This document shows positions 17,208 to 27,495 of a DNA stretch of 64,000 bases, one piece after another. The stretch comes from Gemmatimonadota bacterium (GTDB lineage Bacteria; JBHIER01; G020348925): NCBI GenBank assembly GCA_020348925.1, contig CP070758.1, forward strand, positions 4,245,003 to 4,309,002. The letters are read 5' to 3'. Each line of letters opens with the position of its first letter. Position 1 is the first letter of the stretch. The notes beneath the pieces were generated by a model. The model did no database searches. It was not told the DNA's origin and worked only from the letters and a program-made list of their open reading frames with translations. A program made the translations under genes and the position numbers.

Positions 17208-20200
17208 ATGAAATCAAGAAAGGGAAATTCGCTGAAGATATTTGTCTGTATGATTTTTATGGTAACCTTACTCATTGCTGGTAAAACAGACGCTCAGGAT
17301 CAAAAACGAGTGATCGTTGTTTCCGGTCAGGAGGCACCTGGTACGGGTGGTGCGATTTTTTCATCGTTTTCACCTGTGGCAATAAGCAATACCGGGAGAG
17401 TCCTTTTTGAAGGTCATCTCCAATATGGTGTGGCCGGTGTAACGGTAGCAAATTCAAAAGGCTATTGGGTCGAAGAAAATAACGATATTAAGTTAATTGC
17501 CCGCGAAAAGAGCGAAGTACCCGGCCTGCAGGGACAGTTTTTTGTCGAAATTGTAGAAGTATTTATGGACTTGTCAGGTCAAATTGGAATTGAAGCAACC
17601 TATTCTCCCACAGGAGAGGAACCTGAAACTCATGGATTCTTCATGGAAGAGAATGGAACGTTGGCTTTAAAGGTGTATGACGGAATGACCATATCACCGG
17701 AATCACCGGAGATAATACTGACACGCTTCTACGAAGTGAAAGGCTTCAATATGGGAGGTGTTATATTTCGCGGTTACATCTGGAGTGATGATGATCGTTC
17801 TTACCATTATATCCTGGCCATGGTGGACCAGAATGGTTTCACTATTCTCTGCAGGCAAGGTGATCCGATGCCGTTCATGGAAGATGACTATGTGATTACA
17901 CAATATATGGGTTTTTACAACACACTGAATATGTATGGAAATACAATTGTGTGGATAAAGGGTGAACATACTACAATTTATAGAAAAGAAACCTCAGCCG
18001 TTTATCTCTGGAAAAAATCAGAAGGGTTTTCACATATAATCCACAGTTATCCAAGCAATGGTACGAGCAATTATGGCTTTCATCTAAATTCTTCGGATAA
18101 TGTATTGGCGAGTCCATTATACGGGGATACCCTTTATATGGAAAAGGACGGTACTTTTTTAAAAGTAGCAAGCAGGGGTGATGTGGCAGACGGTACCGAT
18201 AGTGCAACCTTTATAGACTTTGTAGGTAGCGTTTTGCATGATAATGATATGATATCCGTATTTGCTACAACTACGGATGATAATTTTGATTCGAATATTG
18301 AGGCTGGCATCTGGACGGGTGATGAAACAGGGCTTCAAAATGTGATCCGCACAGGAAACCTTATGGAGGATTCGGTTTCGGTTTCCTCATTAAAGGGGAT
18401 GGATGCAAATACCAGTGGGCAGGTTGCGATTTATGGAACGTCCGGGGGTCTGGGACTATTGGGTAATGACTGTATCTGGTTTGGAGACAAAAACGGCGTA
18501 AAGGTGGCAGCAAAAAAGTACGATCAGCTTGAAATTGAGCCCGGCGTTATAAAAACTATTGAATCTGTCACTCCATTAGAAGAATATATGGGTTTCTTCC
18601 GGGGGCCACGCACCGGTGCAACGGGTTGGCCGTCCACGGTCAATGATAACGGCGAGATTATTTTTCACGTAGAATTTCAAGAGGGGGAAAACGCCCTTGT
18701 TGTGGCTGTTGGGGGAGTTGGCGAGTTGGTAGTAAATTCAACCGACGATGATGTAGATAACAATCCAGGTAATGGAAAATGCGAATGCGACGGTCATTAT
18801 GTAGAGGGAAAGCCCAAATGCACGCTGCGGGCTGCTATTATGGAAGCCAATGCGAAAGAAGGGAAGGATAAGATAACTTTTGATATTCCAGGTGAAGAAG
18901 ACGTTTACTTAATTCAACCGAGTACAGCTTTACCGGAAATTACATCCCCTGTTTCTATCACCGGCTCTATGAATGAGCAGCAAAAACCGGATATATATAT
19001 CGACGGAGTTAATCTTACTGATTCTGACGGTCTACAGATAACGTTCGACGGAGAAGGGAGCAGTATCCAGAATCTCATTATCATGCATTTTGTTAATGGT
19101 ATTCATATTGATGGAGGCTGGAATAATACCGTGAGTGGTTGCTATATCGGAACCGATACTGAAGAGGGCGATGTAGCCGGCAATAACATTGGTATCATGA
19201 TCACTAACGGCAATGGGAATACTATAGGTGGTAGTTCAAGAGAGTTAGGTAATTACATATCTGGAAATGGCGGAAACGGCTTAGTTATTAGTGGAACTGG
19301 ATCCAAATTCAACAAGATATTGAATAATGTGATCGGTCCAAGAGTGAACCTGGAAGAAAATCCGGGCAATGGTGGCAATGGTATTTTTATTGAAAAAGGA
19401 GCAACCCAAAATACAGTAAAAGAGAATGTCATATCCGGGAATCTTGGACACGGGCTTTACATTTTAGGTTCGAGCAGCGACAATACCAGGGAAAATATGA
19501 TCTATAAGAATTTTATCGGAACCGATTTTGATGTGTCGGCAGATATTCCAAATGGCTTAAATGGAATACTTGTAGAGAATTCGGGAGCAAATACAATAGG
19601 TGGTACGCCCGATGGAGGAGAGATCAGCGGAAATATTATTTCAAGTAACAAAGGACATGGTATTGAGATCAAGGGAATACTTTCATCGGTTAACTCTATC
19701 AAAGGAAACAAAATAGGCAAATGCTATTCTGAGTTAGAGACTGGGGCTAATGAGGGAGATGGAATTTTTATCAACTCCGCACCAAGAAACATCGTTGGCA
19801 TTCTTGATCTAATACCAGGTGAGGGTTTGGGAAATCAAGTCAGCCTAAACATGGGTTCCGGGATCAGAATTGAAGGTGAGGACGCAACTGGAAACACGGT
19901 AGAAGGAAATCTACTGAATGGAAATGAATATGGAGTAAAGATTGTTAATGCCCCGGAAAATAGGATTGGTTATGAGTCAACAGGCCCCAATAACGTCATT
20001 AAATTAAATTTAAAAGACGGAATATATATATCCGGTTCAAATTCAATCGATAATACAATACACTATAACTATATAGGGACCGACGAAACCGGCTCGAGTA
20101 AGGAGGGTAACAACGGCAATGGAATCCATATCACTGGAGGAGCTTCTCAGTGCAAAATAAATAATAATGTTGTATCCGGAAATAAAGGGAACGGAATATA

Positions 20201-23200
20201 CATAGATGGTGATTCGGAAAACGATACCCATGGTAATTCGATCAACGATAACAAGATCGGTACAAATAAAGACGGGAATGATTCAATTCCTAATGAAAAG
20301 AGCGGTATTTACATTTCAAACTCGCATTCAAATAGAATCAGCTCGGTGGATGATGCTAATTTTCCCGGTAATATTATTTCTGGAAATAAAGAATATGGTG
20401 TATTAATCGATGGTATAATCTCTACTTTCAATCAAATTTTTAATGCATACATCGGTGCAATGGTTGATGGAACAGGCAACCTCGGTAATGAAAAAGGTGG
20501 AATCAGATTAACTGAATCTCCGGGGAATATAATTGGTATTGCCGTGGCACCTGGCTCAATTGGCGGTAACCTGATTTCCGGTAACGGCGGAAACGGAATC
20601 GTTATTGAGGAGTATTCTGATGGGAACTCTATAAACGGTAATTTGATCGGAGTAAACCGAGATGGTACAGATATATTGAAAAATGAAAAGGACGGTATTC
20701 TTTTGATAAATACAAGGGAAAATGTTATTGGAGAACTTCCTGGTAATAATGTGATCTCAGGGAATGGTGAAAACGGGATATATATTATTGGGAACGAATC
20801 CAGACAAAATATTATTGGTGGAAATATGATAGGAACTGATTCTAAAGGGGAAAAGGCCCTTGGAAATGAAGAAAATGGTATCAAATTGGATATGGCGGAT
20901 GAGAATTTGATTGGTGGAATCACGGGTATTGCCCATAATCTCATATCCGGGAACAGAAAATCAGGAATATTGTTATTGACGGATGCAAACGAGAATAATA
21001 TTGTAGGCAATTTTATTGGGACAAATCTTCCCGGTGACGATGCAATATTGGATAGTCTTGACATAATTGGCATTGAGATCAGTGATTCACGTAGAAATAA
21101 TATTGGTTTTTTTGAGGATAACAAAATAGGCAACTTAATTTCTGGAAACGATATTGGAATCTACATTTCTACTAGTCGAAGTGAAGGTGCTAATGTAATC
21201 AAACACAATTACATTGGAACAGACAAAACCTCAGATGTAAATGTCGGAAACACGTATGGAATAGTTCTCAACAGAACAAGTAAAAATATCATTGGTGGAA
21301 GCTCTGGTGAAGATCGTAATATAATATCTTTTAATAAGATGTACGGTATTTATATGAGTGAATCATCAGAGAATGTGGTAAGTGGTAATTATATAGGGAC
21401 CGATAACCTGGGAGAAAATGCCCGGGGGAATAAAGATGGGATTTTCATTCATTATAGATCAAAAAAGAACATCATAGGTGGTCCATCAGAGAGTGAGGGA
21501 AATGTAATCTCAGGAAATGATATTGGGATTAGAATCAATGGCATGCTGACTGAGTATAATAAGATCTTGGGAAACAAAATCGGGACAGACAAGAATGGCA
21601 CCTTTCCGATTCCAAATAATACTGGAATAGAGTTTTGGGAAACTTGGTATAATCAAATTGGTGGCTATGAAGAATATGATAGAAATATTATTTCAGGAAA
21701 TATTAATGAAGGTATACTTATTGAAAAATCCTACGGATCTATAATTGTCGGTAATTATATAGGAACCAATAAAAACAAAATAAATTTACAGAATACTGTT
21801 GGAATTAAAACAATAGATTTGGACTTTACAATCGGTGTGACATTTTCAGGCTTGAGTTTACAGAATTTACCAAATTTAATTGCGTATAATGAAACCGGAA
21901 TCTTCATCGAAATGAGTGAAGACCATGGCCGTGCATCAATTCTGTCGAATAATATTTTTAAAAATAATGTTGGCATTAAGATACATCAATTACACGAGCT
22001 TATACTTAATCCGGCTATAAAGTACATAAATATTTTAGGTAATCATGTTCATGATAACCAAAAAGGGTTGGTCATTAGAAGTTATAGAGCTGATGTGGAC
22101 GAATCAGAAAAAATAATCATAGAAAATAATATCTTTGAAAACAATATAAGTAACACAAGTGGCATCCATCTCGATAGTACTTACGCCGTGATTCGAGGTA
22201 ATCAGATAACGGGTGATGCCGGCAGTGCGATCTATCTTGAGAATTTCTCCAATGCAGACATCACCGATAATAACATTTACGGCAATGAAGGATTTGGTGT
22301 GAAAAACATGTCCCCTGCAGTAACAGTAACTGCCGTAAACAACTGGTGGGGCGATGACAGCGGGCCAAGTGGCGAAGGTCAGGGCATGGGTGATAAGGTC
22401 AGTACAGGGGTAGATTTTAGCAATTGGCGCACCGAGATGGTCTCACTGGTTCTCTCCACAGGTGCGGATACCGTATATATCCCACCAGGTGAAAGTGATT
22501 CGGTCTACTTTTCTGTCCGCAACTGGCAGTATCCCACCGAAACGGTAGAGGTGAATGTAACGGATGATCTGAGCTGGGTGCAGGAGCCAACTAACTTCTC
22601 GGTGACGCTTGATTCAAGTTTTGGAGGTGGTGCCGCTATTCGTCTTGCAGTTTCTGGAAACACAGAGGAAGGTACAGAAAATAGTGTCATCGTAACAGCA
22701 ATCTCGCAAACTGATCCGGGCACATTTGAAACTGATTCATTCCTTGTATTAACGTACGAACCTATCCCCACTCAAATTTTCGTAATACCAGACTCAGTTG
22801 CGCTTTCTCCAGGTGATTCGGTGCAGTTTGAGGCAATAGGAATAAATCAGTTTAATACTATTCTTGTTTTTACGCCTGTCTGGAGCGCCGCAGGAGGGAC
22901 GATAGATGAAACGGGATTGTATGCGGCCGGCTCGGAAGAAGGCGTGTATACAATTACTGCCAGACATGAAGCAGGAGGGGTAGAGGGATACGCACAAGTA
23001 TTGATTCAATGGTATGTGGGTGTCGGACCGGATGAAAATATTCTCACTCAACAACTACCAACGGAGTATCTTCTCTCTCAGAACTATCCCAATCCATTTA
23101 ATCCTGTAACTACTATTGATTACGCTCTGCCTGAAGCAGCACAGGTGAAGGTTACGATATACAACATCATAGGACAGGTCGTTGAAGTGCTTATGAATTC

Positions 23201-23324
23201 ACATCAAGCAGCCGGTTTCCATTCTGTCCAGTGGAATGCTTCTGGTTTAGTCAGTGGAGTCTATTTCTACAGACTTGAAGCTGGTGAATTCGTGACCACA
23301 AAGAAGATGCTACTGCTAAAGTGA
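17208..23324 (+). CDS. Giant secreted beta-helix protein with CSLREX and T9SS sorting domains
   Basis: 2038 residues, with AAAGGAG before ATG 17208. Domains in order: signal peptide (1-30); a region of about 470 residues with beta-propeller-like repeats ('SPVAISNTGRVLFEG', 'WPSTVNDNGEIIFHV'); a CSLREX-type segment at about 505-560 ('CTLRAAIMEANA'); and a very long right-handed parallel beta-helix (about 600-1720). The helix is built from about 62-residue super-repeats containing 'IGTDxxG', 'NxIGG' and 'NxISGNxxxGIxI'. A closing 'NNWWGDDSGP' motif, two Ig-like segments (about 1745-1930) and a sorting domain 'QNYPNPFNPVT...KKMLLLK' follow. It is probably a surface adhesin or polysaccharide-binding protein exported by T9SS. 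The coding sequence is visibly more A+T-rich than sprA or obg, which suggests acquisition. Confidence 0.88.
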   Translation: MKSRKGNSLKIFVCMIFMVTLLIAGKTDAQDQKRVIVVSGQEAPGTGGAIFSSFSPVAISNTGRVLFEGHLQYGVAGVTVANSKGYWVEENNDIKLIAREKSEVPGLQGQFFVEIVEVFMDLSGQIGIEATYSPTGEEPETHGFFMEENGTLALKVYDGMTISPESPEIILTRFYEVKGFNMGGVIFRGYIWSDDDRSYHYILAMVDQNGFTILCRQGDPMPFMEDDYVITQYMGFYNTLNMYGNTIVWIKGEHTTIYRKETSAVYLWKKSEGFSHIIHSYPSNGTSNYGFHLNSSDNVLASPLYGDTLYMEKDGTFLKVASRGDVADGTDSATFIDFVGSVLHDNDMISVFATTTDDNFDSNIEAGIWTGDETGLQNVIRTGNLMEDSVSVSSLKGMDANTSGQVAIYGTSGGLGLLGNDCIWFGDKNGVKVAAKKYDQLEIEPGVIKTIESVTPLEEYMGFFRGPRTGATGWPSTVNDNGEIIFHVEFQEGENALVVAVGGVGELVVNSTDDDVDNNPGNGKCECDGHYVEGKPKCTLRAAIMEANAKEGKDKITFDIPGEEDVYLIQPSTALPEITSPVSITGSMNEQQKPDIYIDGVNLTDSDGLQITFDGEGSSIQNLIIMHFVNGIHIDGGWNNTVSGCYIGTDTEEGDVAGNNIGIMITNGNGNTIGGSSRELGNYISGNGGNGLVISGTGSKFNKILNNVIGPRVNLEENPGNGGNGIFIEKGATQNTVKENVISGNLGHGLYILGSSSDNTRENMIYKNFIGTDFDVSADIPNGLNGILVENSGANTIGGTPDGGEISGNIISSNKGHGIEIKGILSSVNSIKGNKIGKCYSELETGANEGDGIFINSAPRNIVGILDLIPGEGLGNQVSLNMGSGIRIEGEDATGNTVEGNLLNGNEYGVKIVNAPENRIGYESTGPNNVIKLNLKDGIYISGSNSIDNTIHYNYIGTDETGSSKEGNNGNGIHITGGASQCKINNNVVSGNKGNGIYIDGDSENDTHGNSINDNKIGTNKDGNDSIPNEKSGIYISNSHSNRISSVDDANFPGNIISGNKEYGVLIDGIISTFNQIFNAYIGAMVDGTGNLGNEKGGIRLTESPGNIIGIAVAPGSIGGNLISGNGGNGIVIEEYSDGNSINGNLIGVNRDGTDILKNEKDGILLINTRENVIGELPGNNVISGNGENGIYIIGNESRQNIIGGNMIGTDSKGEKALGNEENGIKLDMADENLIGGITGIAHNLISGNRKSGILLLTDANENNIVGNFIGTNLPGDDAILDSLDIIGIEISDSRRNNIGFFEDNKIGNLISGNDIGIYISTSRSEGANVIKHNYIGTDKTSDVNVGNTYGIVLNRTSKNIIGGSSGEDRNIISFNKMYGIYMSESSENVVSGNYIGTDNLGENARGNKDGIFIHYRSKKNIIGGPSESEGNVISGNDIGIRINGMLTEYNKILGNKIGTDKNGTFPIPNNTGIEFWETWYNQIGGYEEYDRNIISGNINEGILIEKSYGSIIVGNYIGTNKNKINLQNTVGIKTIDLDFTIGVTFSGLSLQNLPNLIAYNETGIFIEMSEDHGRASILSNNIFKNNVGIKIHQLHELILNPAIKYINILGNHVHDNQKGLVIRSYRADVDESEKIIIENNIFENNISNTSGIHLDSTYAVIRGNQITGDAGSAIYLENFSNADITDNNIYGNEGFGVKNMSPAVTVTAVNNWWGDDSGPSGEGQGMGDKVSTGVDFSNWRTEMVSLVLSTGADTVYIPPGESDSVYFSVRNWQYPTETVEVNVTDDLSWVQEPTNFSVTLDSSFGGGAAIRLAVSGNTEEGTENSVIVTAISQTDPGTFETDSFLVLTYEPIPTQIFVIPDSVALSPGDSVQFEAIGINQFNTILVFTPVWSAAGGTIDETGLYAAGSEEGVYTITARHEAGGVEGYAQVLIQWYVGVGPDENILTQQLPTEYLLSQNYPNPFNPVTTIDYALPEAAQVKVTIYNIIGQVVEVLMNSHQAAGFHSVQWNASGLVSGVYFYRLEAGEFVTTKKMLLLK

Positions 23325-23548
23325 TTTCTGTGATTCTTGGAGAAATTTGACAACATCGTTTAAAACCCGACAGTGTATGCTCTCTTTGATAACACTCACT
23401 TTTGGTGGAGGATCTGAAAAAATTCTAAAAAAGTCACGAATATCAAAGACAACCTTCACTTTGAAATTTTGTGCAAGAACTAATGTTTTCCACGAGAATC
23501 ATAGAGATCACTCTCTTCTCTTGGGACTGAAGGTTTACCAAATGAGTC
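23325..23548. other. Intergenic stretch between convergent genes, with repeat motifs
   Basis: It holds the 26-bp 'TCTTTGATAACACTC' repeat (23383-23408) and a 'GTCACGAATATCAAAGA' motif near 23431. No gene is seen. Confidence 0.5.
23383..23408 (+). repeat. 26-bp dispersed repeat, copy 1
   Basis: The sequence beginning TCTTTGATAACACTC and ending CTTTTGGTGG recurs at 27950-27975 with a single A/G difference. Both copies lie in A+T-rich intergenic DNA beside sorting-domain surface-protein genes. Confidence 0.6.
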
Positions 23549-24919
23549 TTATTCCTGGAGTTCTGCTTCTAAAACCTCAATCCTCTCCTTCAAAGCCTCA
23601 TTCTCAGCATGTAACTCCTTGATTGCCTCAATAAGTGGAGCAACAAGTCGCCCATAGGCTACAGACATGTGCCCATCATCATCATTGGACACTGCCTCGG
23701 GAAATATCGCCTCGACCTACTGAGCGATTACCCCAATCTGCAACTCGTCAGATTTCTCTTCATCCTTCTATTTGAAATTCACACCTCGAAGAGAACTTAC
23801 TTTCTTAAGAGCATTCTCAATAGACCTAACTTCCTTTTTCAGTCGCACATCAGAGGGGGAGACATTATCACCTCGAATCGTTCCATTCACGTCAAGCTTG
23901 TATGAAGGATTAGAATATCCAATGCCAACCCTACCGCCTGAGTCGATCACGACTCTTTGTGCCGCTCCACCTATACCGAACCCTATTTTGTCATAAAAGT
24001 TGGAATACTCAATTGAAGCTCTGCAATCATTCGTGAAATTTCCAAAGTAAATCCTCGACGAAAACGAATCTCCAGATACTAACGACATATCTGTATACTC
24101 ATTCGTCTTAATCTTTAGCTTTCTTGATCCCGGATCGTCCGTTCCGATGCCAACGTCACCGGTCCCATTCTCAATAACCATATAATTGATGGTACCACTG
24201 CTTCTGAATATCAAATTATCTGAATCCTTTTGCACCCCTACAAACCAGTTTTCGGATCCATTGTTTTTGTAAACGATACCACTCCAGATTGCAGTATTCG
24301 ATCTATCGATTTCTATGCCACCACCAGTATTTGAATGACGGATATCTAAATTTCTATCTGGACTCGTTGTTCCTATACCGACATTTCCGTTATGGTTCAC
24401 GTAGACTGCATCCGTTGGATCACCATCGACAGCATCGAGGGAGTGTCCGTCTCCACCGCTCGCAGCCGTGTCATCCGTTCCATCAGCAAAGCCTTCGGGT
24501 ACATCGGCCATATTGTTCCAGCTCACCCGATAAGCCGAGTCTGCGACGGCGGCCCGAAAGGCCGTCGGCACACTGACGAGACGGTATCTCGGTGAGAGTT
24601 CATCGTCTCCAGCGACCTGCATACCCAACCAATAATCACCGTCGAAGTCCAGATCAATGGGATTTATCAATCCCAAGTTGACGTTGTACAGTCCTTCATG
24701 ACAGTCAACATGAATTGTCTCCGTCCATAGAAGTGTACCGTCTTCTTCCGCATCGTAAATACGAAAGGTGACTTCATATTGACCGGTCAACGTATTGCCA
24801 TCACTGTCATACAGCTTGCCCTGAAAGTTGATGAGTTGAGGCACATCAGCAGAAGCGGCCCCTGCTGCCAGCAAAACGAGGATGGCGATTGCGCTCAGGA
24901 CAACCATTCGCCTGCTCAT
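23549..24919 (-). pseudogene. Secreted peptidase-S74-type (intramolecular chaperone) protein with two in-frame amber codons
   Basis: The uninterrupted part (383 residues, stop at 23768-23770) has a signal peptide, 'LINFQGKLYDSDGNTLTGQY' and repeats of 'GNVGIGTTSP' type. It ends inside the S74 domain ('SDVRLKKEVRSIENALKKV...RGVNFK'). The same frame then continues past TAG at 23768-23770 and TAG at 23717-23719 to a TAA at 23549-23551. It spells the missing S74 end: KDEEKSDELQIGVIAQ, VEAIFPEAV, MSVAYGRLVAPLIEAIKEL and a coiled coil. The first TAG sits where the family has Trp and the second where it has Glu. TAG is used as a normal stop by other genes here, such as hom, sprA and the Lrp gene. 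Decay is therefore the simplest reading; readthrough is the alternative. AGAAAGGAG precedes the ATG at 24919. Confidence 0.8.
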
Positions 24920-25446
24920 GGTTTTCTCCTTTCTTGATCAGAATAATTGATGAGTGAAAATGATAGGTAAACCAGTGTTTATTATCTTAATGTTGTCAAT
25001 TTCTGTGATCGTATGCGGAAAGAAGAGAAATCAGAAGAGAGAAGAGTTTATTGACGATTTTGAACTGATATCACCTCCTTGTTCACTCCACACAAGTGAA
25101 CAATCAACCCTCTCCCAATCCCAAATTACTTTTTAAATGTGTCTGTCAAGATGTTTCTGTGAATTCCCGAAAACTGAAAGGTTTCACCCGAAATATTCTG
25201 CGATTTCACTCAACTCAAAATGAGGCTTTCTTACCCTAGCAGAGCTTTTTCAGAGTTTCTTGTCAACTCTTTCCCTTTAAGTGTTTGTTATCAAAAAAAA
25301 CTACACTTTCACAGATTTAATAAAATTGTTTATTTCAACCGAAATTCACGGAAATCAAAACTGAATCACTTATCACTTTTGACAACGAAGGAATAAAGGC
25401 CACCCAGGATAGAACCTGGATGGCCTTTTCGTACATACGCAGCGAT
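24920..25446. other. A+T-rich intergenic region
   Basis: The region separates two minus-strand surface-protein genes. A 60-codon plus-strand frame at 24954-25136 has a hydrophobic start but no ribosome binding site, and I do not call it. The only clear element is the hairpin at 25395-25428, just after the stop of the cyclase-fold gene. Confidence 0.5.
25395..25428 (-). terminator. Strong intrinsic terminator hairpin
   Basis: AAAGGCCA-C-CCAGG pairs with CCTGG-A-TGGCCTTT around a 6-nt loop (13 bp plus one mismatch). It lies 18 bp past the stop of the minus-strand gene at 25447-27312, so it probably ends that transcript. A T-run follows in the plus direction too, so it may work both ways. Confidence 0.7.
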
Positions 25447-27312
25447 TTACTTCATGAGAACCATTCGCTTAGTAGACGTGAATTCGTTGGCTATAATCCT
25501 AAAGAAGTACACACCACTGGGTGCATCGGTGGCATTCCATCTGACAGTATAGGTACCTTTAACCTGGTGTTCATTTACAAGTGTAGCTACCTTTTGCCCG
25601 AGCAAATTGAAAACTTCTACTCTGACCTCACCTTCAATGGGAATGACATATCCGATTTCAGTCTCAGGATTGAATGGATTCGGGTAATTTTGAAAGAGAG
25701 CATAGGAACTTGGAGAGGAAGCAACTGTCTTGGCACGGCCTTTCAATCGGATAACAACACAGTCGCTGCCCTCTATCAAGCGCCCTTTGAATGTTGCACC
25801 GGTCAGAGTCAAAACCAACTCTTCACCATCCTCAATCTCTCCCAGAACTGCCACAATCTCCTGAGTATTATACTTCAGGGTTAGATCATCGAACCCATCG
25901 GGTCCCTGTGTGGAGCAACTGCACAACTCACCCTCGTAGGGTGCCGCAACATCCTCAATAGACCAGCGTAAAGGAGGGACACCTTCAAGCTTTATTGTTG
26001 CAGGATCAACAATCGTCACATCAAAATTCTCATTACCCAAGATGGCCACCGGGAGTTTCCCTTTATCCGTGTTATTAAAAGGATTGGGACACGATGTCGG
26101 CTTGATATCGACATGAACCAAGAGAGGCGGGAAAACCTTCTGCAATGTAAGGAGTGCCCAGGTAGTGGAGAGGACCGAATCACCACCAACCCAACCGTCC
26201 CAGATGTCAGGTCCCCAGGATCCATTAGCGTGTTGTGAAACCACTATGGAATCTGAAACTTCATCAAACCAGTCAAATCCACCAATTTCCTCAATCCCAA
26301 AGGCTTCCAATCCTTTCATCAAAGTGAACATAGCTTGATAGTTACCATGCCATCCCTGAGGGCCTGGCCAAGTATTGCCAGGATCAGCCCAATGACGGAC
26401 TATATAGTCGATTGCATCAAGCACCCTCTGGGTCGCCACATCGTCTCCATACCACTCCATTTCGGATAGCAAGTTACCGGTTTCGAGGATGTTTACCGTT
26501 TGATATCCGGCCGTGGTATCGTTAGGTTGAAAGTATGCCGATCCCCCATCAAACTGATCTCCATCCACATCGTTCTGGATGTAATCTATCCATAAGCCAG
26601 GATCTCCCAATTCATCCTTCACAAACTGTGGTACTGTCAAACCAAATCCATGAGGTGGAGAGGATTCAGCAAACCTTAGTCCCAGAGTTGCATACCCGGA
26701 ATTGGAATTATCGCCATTAAGGGAATTATCCGTATATCCCCAACTTCCTCTCCATATTCCGGCATCAATCTGTCCAAAAGCCAGGAAATCCACTACATCT
26801 ACAGCGACGTCATAGTAAGTCCAGCCATCTACAGGGCTATCCGGAACATCTACCACACTATCCGGGGTGTTGCTCTCGACAATAGCCATCAATGCTATAC
26901 CAGTTTCATAGGTTTCACCTCCGGAGAAGCCCACTCCTATGCCATCACCATCTGAGTCAGGATCACCTGCAGGCTGAGGAACGATCGCATGGGTGGAAGC
27001 GTTCAAGAAAAGATAATTCAATCCTCGTTGGACAAGCTCATGATAGGGATAGTTCGGATCCAAAGGGGATTCATATCCCATCAATGTGGCATGATGTTCA
27101 AATTTCTTGACAGCTAATCCTGTTTTCCCAACCTTCTGGTCGATACCCCACGATCCAAAGTCTGGTCCAGGGGTTGTTTCCTGCTTCGCCGCCAACCAGG
27201 CCAGGCCATTATTAATCGCACCCTGGATCTCGTCTTTAGTGGCTCCATCTACCACCTGTATACTCATTGAAAAGGCCACCAAAACAGCAATAACAAATAC
27301 AATCCTTTTCAT
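25447..27312 (-). CDS. Secreted alpha/alpha-toroid (terpene-cyclase-like fold) protein with T9SS sorting domain
   Basis: 621 residues from ATG 27312, which has GGAGG 5 nt upstream and directly starts a signal peptide (MKRIVFVIAVLVAFSMS, ending about VDGA). Residues about 25-390 contain repeats such as 'AINNGLAWLAAKQ', 'GYATLGLRF' and 'STTWALLTLQKVFP', typical of the prenyltransferase/squalene-cyclase-like toroid. The cyclase DxDD motif is absent, so enzymatic cyclisation is unlikely. A second domain (about 395-520, 'DIKPTSCPNPFN...KGKLPVAILG') is found in many secreted proteins of related bacteria. The end is a sorting domain 'QNYPNPFNPETE...KRMVLMK'. An upstream ATG (27444) is in frame but its ribosome site is only 2 nt away. 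The role is unknown; binding of cell-surface or environmental ligands is a guess. Confidence 0.8.
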   Translation of the reverse strand: MKRIVFVIAVLVAFSMSIQVVDGATKDEIQGAINNGLAWLAAKQETTPGPDFGSWGIDQKVGKTGLAVKKFEHHATLMGYESPLDPNYPYHELVQRGLNYLFLNASTHAIVPQPAGDPDSDGDGIGVGFSGGETYETGIALMAIVESNTPDSVVDVPDSPVDGWTYYDVAVDVVDFLAFGQIDAGIWRGSWGYTDNSLNGDNSNSGYATLGLRFAESSPPHGFGLTVPQFVKDELGDPGLWIDYIQNDVDGDQFDGGSAYFQPNDTTAGYQTVNILETGNLLSEMEWYGDDVATQRVLDAIDYIVRHWADPGNTWPGPQGWHGNYQAMFTLMKGLEAFGIEEIGGFDWFDEVSDSIVVSQHANGSWGPDIWDGWVGGDSVLSTTWALLTLQKVFPPLLVHVDIKPTSCPNPFNNTDKGKLPVAILGNENFDVTIVDPATIKLEGVPPLRWSIEDVAAPYEGELCSCSTQGPDGFDDLTLKYNTQEIVAVLGEIEDGEELVLTLTGATFKGRLIEGSDCVVIRLKGRAKTVASSPSSYALFQNYPNPFNPETEIGYVIPIEGEVRVEVFNLLGQKVATLVNEHQVKGTYTVRWNATDAPSGVYFFRIIANEFTSTKRMVLMK

Positions 27313-27456
27313 CTTTTCCTCCAATGAGTCCCCCTTTAGACAGGACTCCATTTGTGGGGTAAGTTTAAAAATCAACATCATTCCCCATCCCTTCTTGCAC
27401 ACCCTCACTCGATTTCTCAGTTCCAGGGTAGTTCTGTTAATCATTACCTCCTTTCT

Positions 27457-27495
27457 TTAAAATGTTCTTATCAAAAGTGAAGTTATCGTTCGCAT
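27457..27495 (-). other. Possible 12-codon leader reading frame
   Basis: An ATG at 27495 with AAAAGGAGG 7 nt upstream opens MRTITSLLIRTF and stop. It ends 12 bp before a second GGAGGTA-ATG (27444), which is in frame with the toroid protein at 27312. It could be a translated leader or simply chance. Confidence 0.25.

Noticed and set aside
23717..23770. Amber (TAG) recoding as a general genetic-code feature
   Set aside because: Several clearly intact genes (hom, sprA, Lrp, pseudopilin, surface proteins 1 and 2) end in TAG at their expected C-terminus.
24954..25136. 60-codon plus-strand frame with a hydrophobic start
   Set aside because: There is no ribosome site, the lipobox is poor and nothing is recognisable after the hydrophobic stretch; it lies in A+T-rich intergenic DNA.
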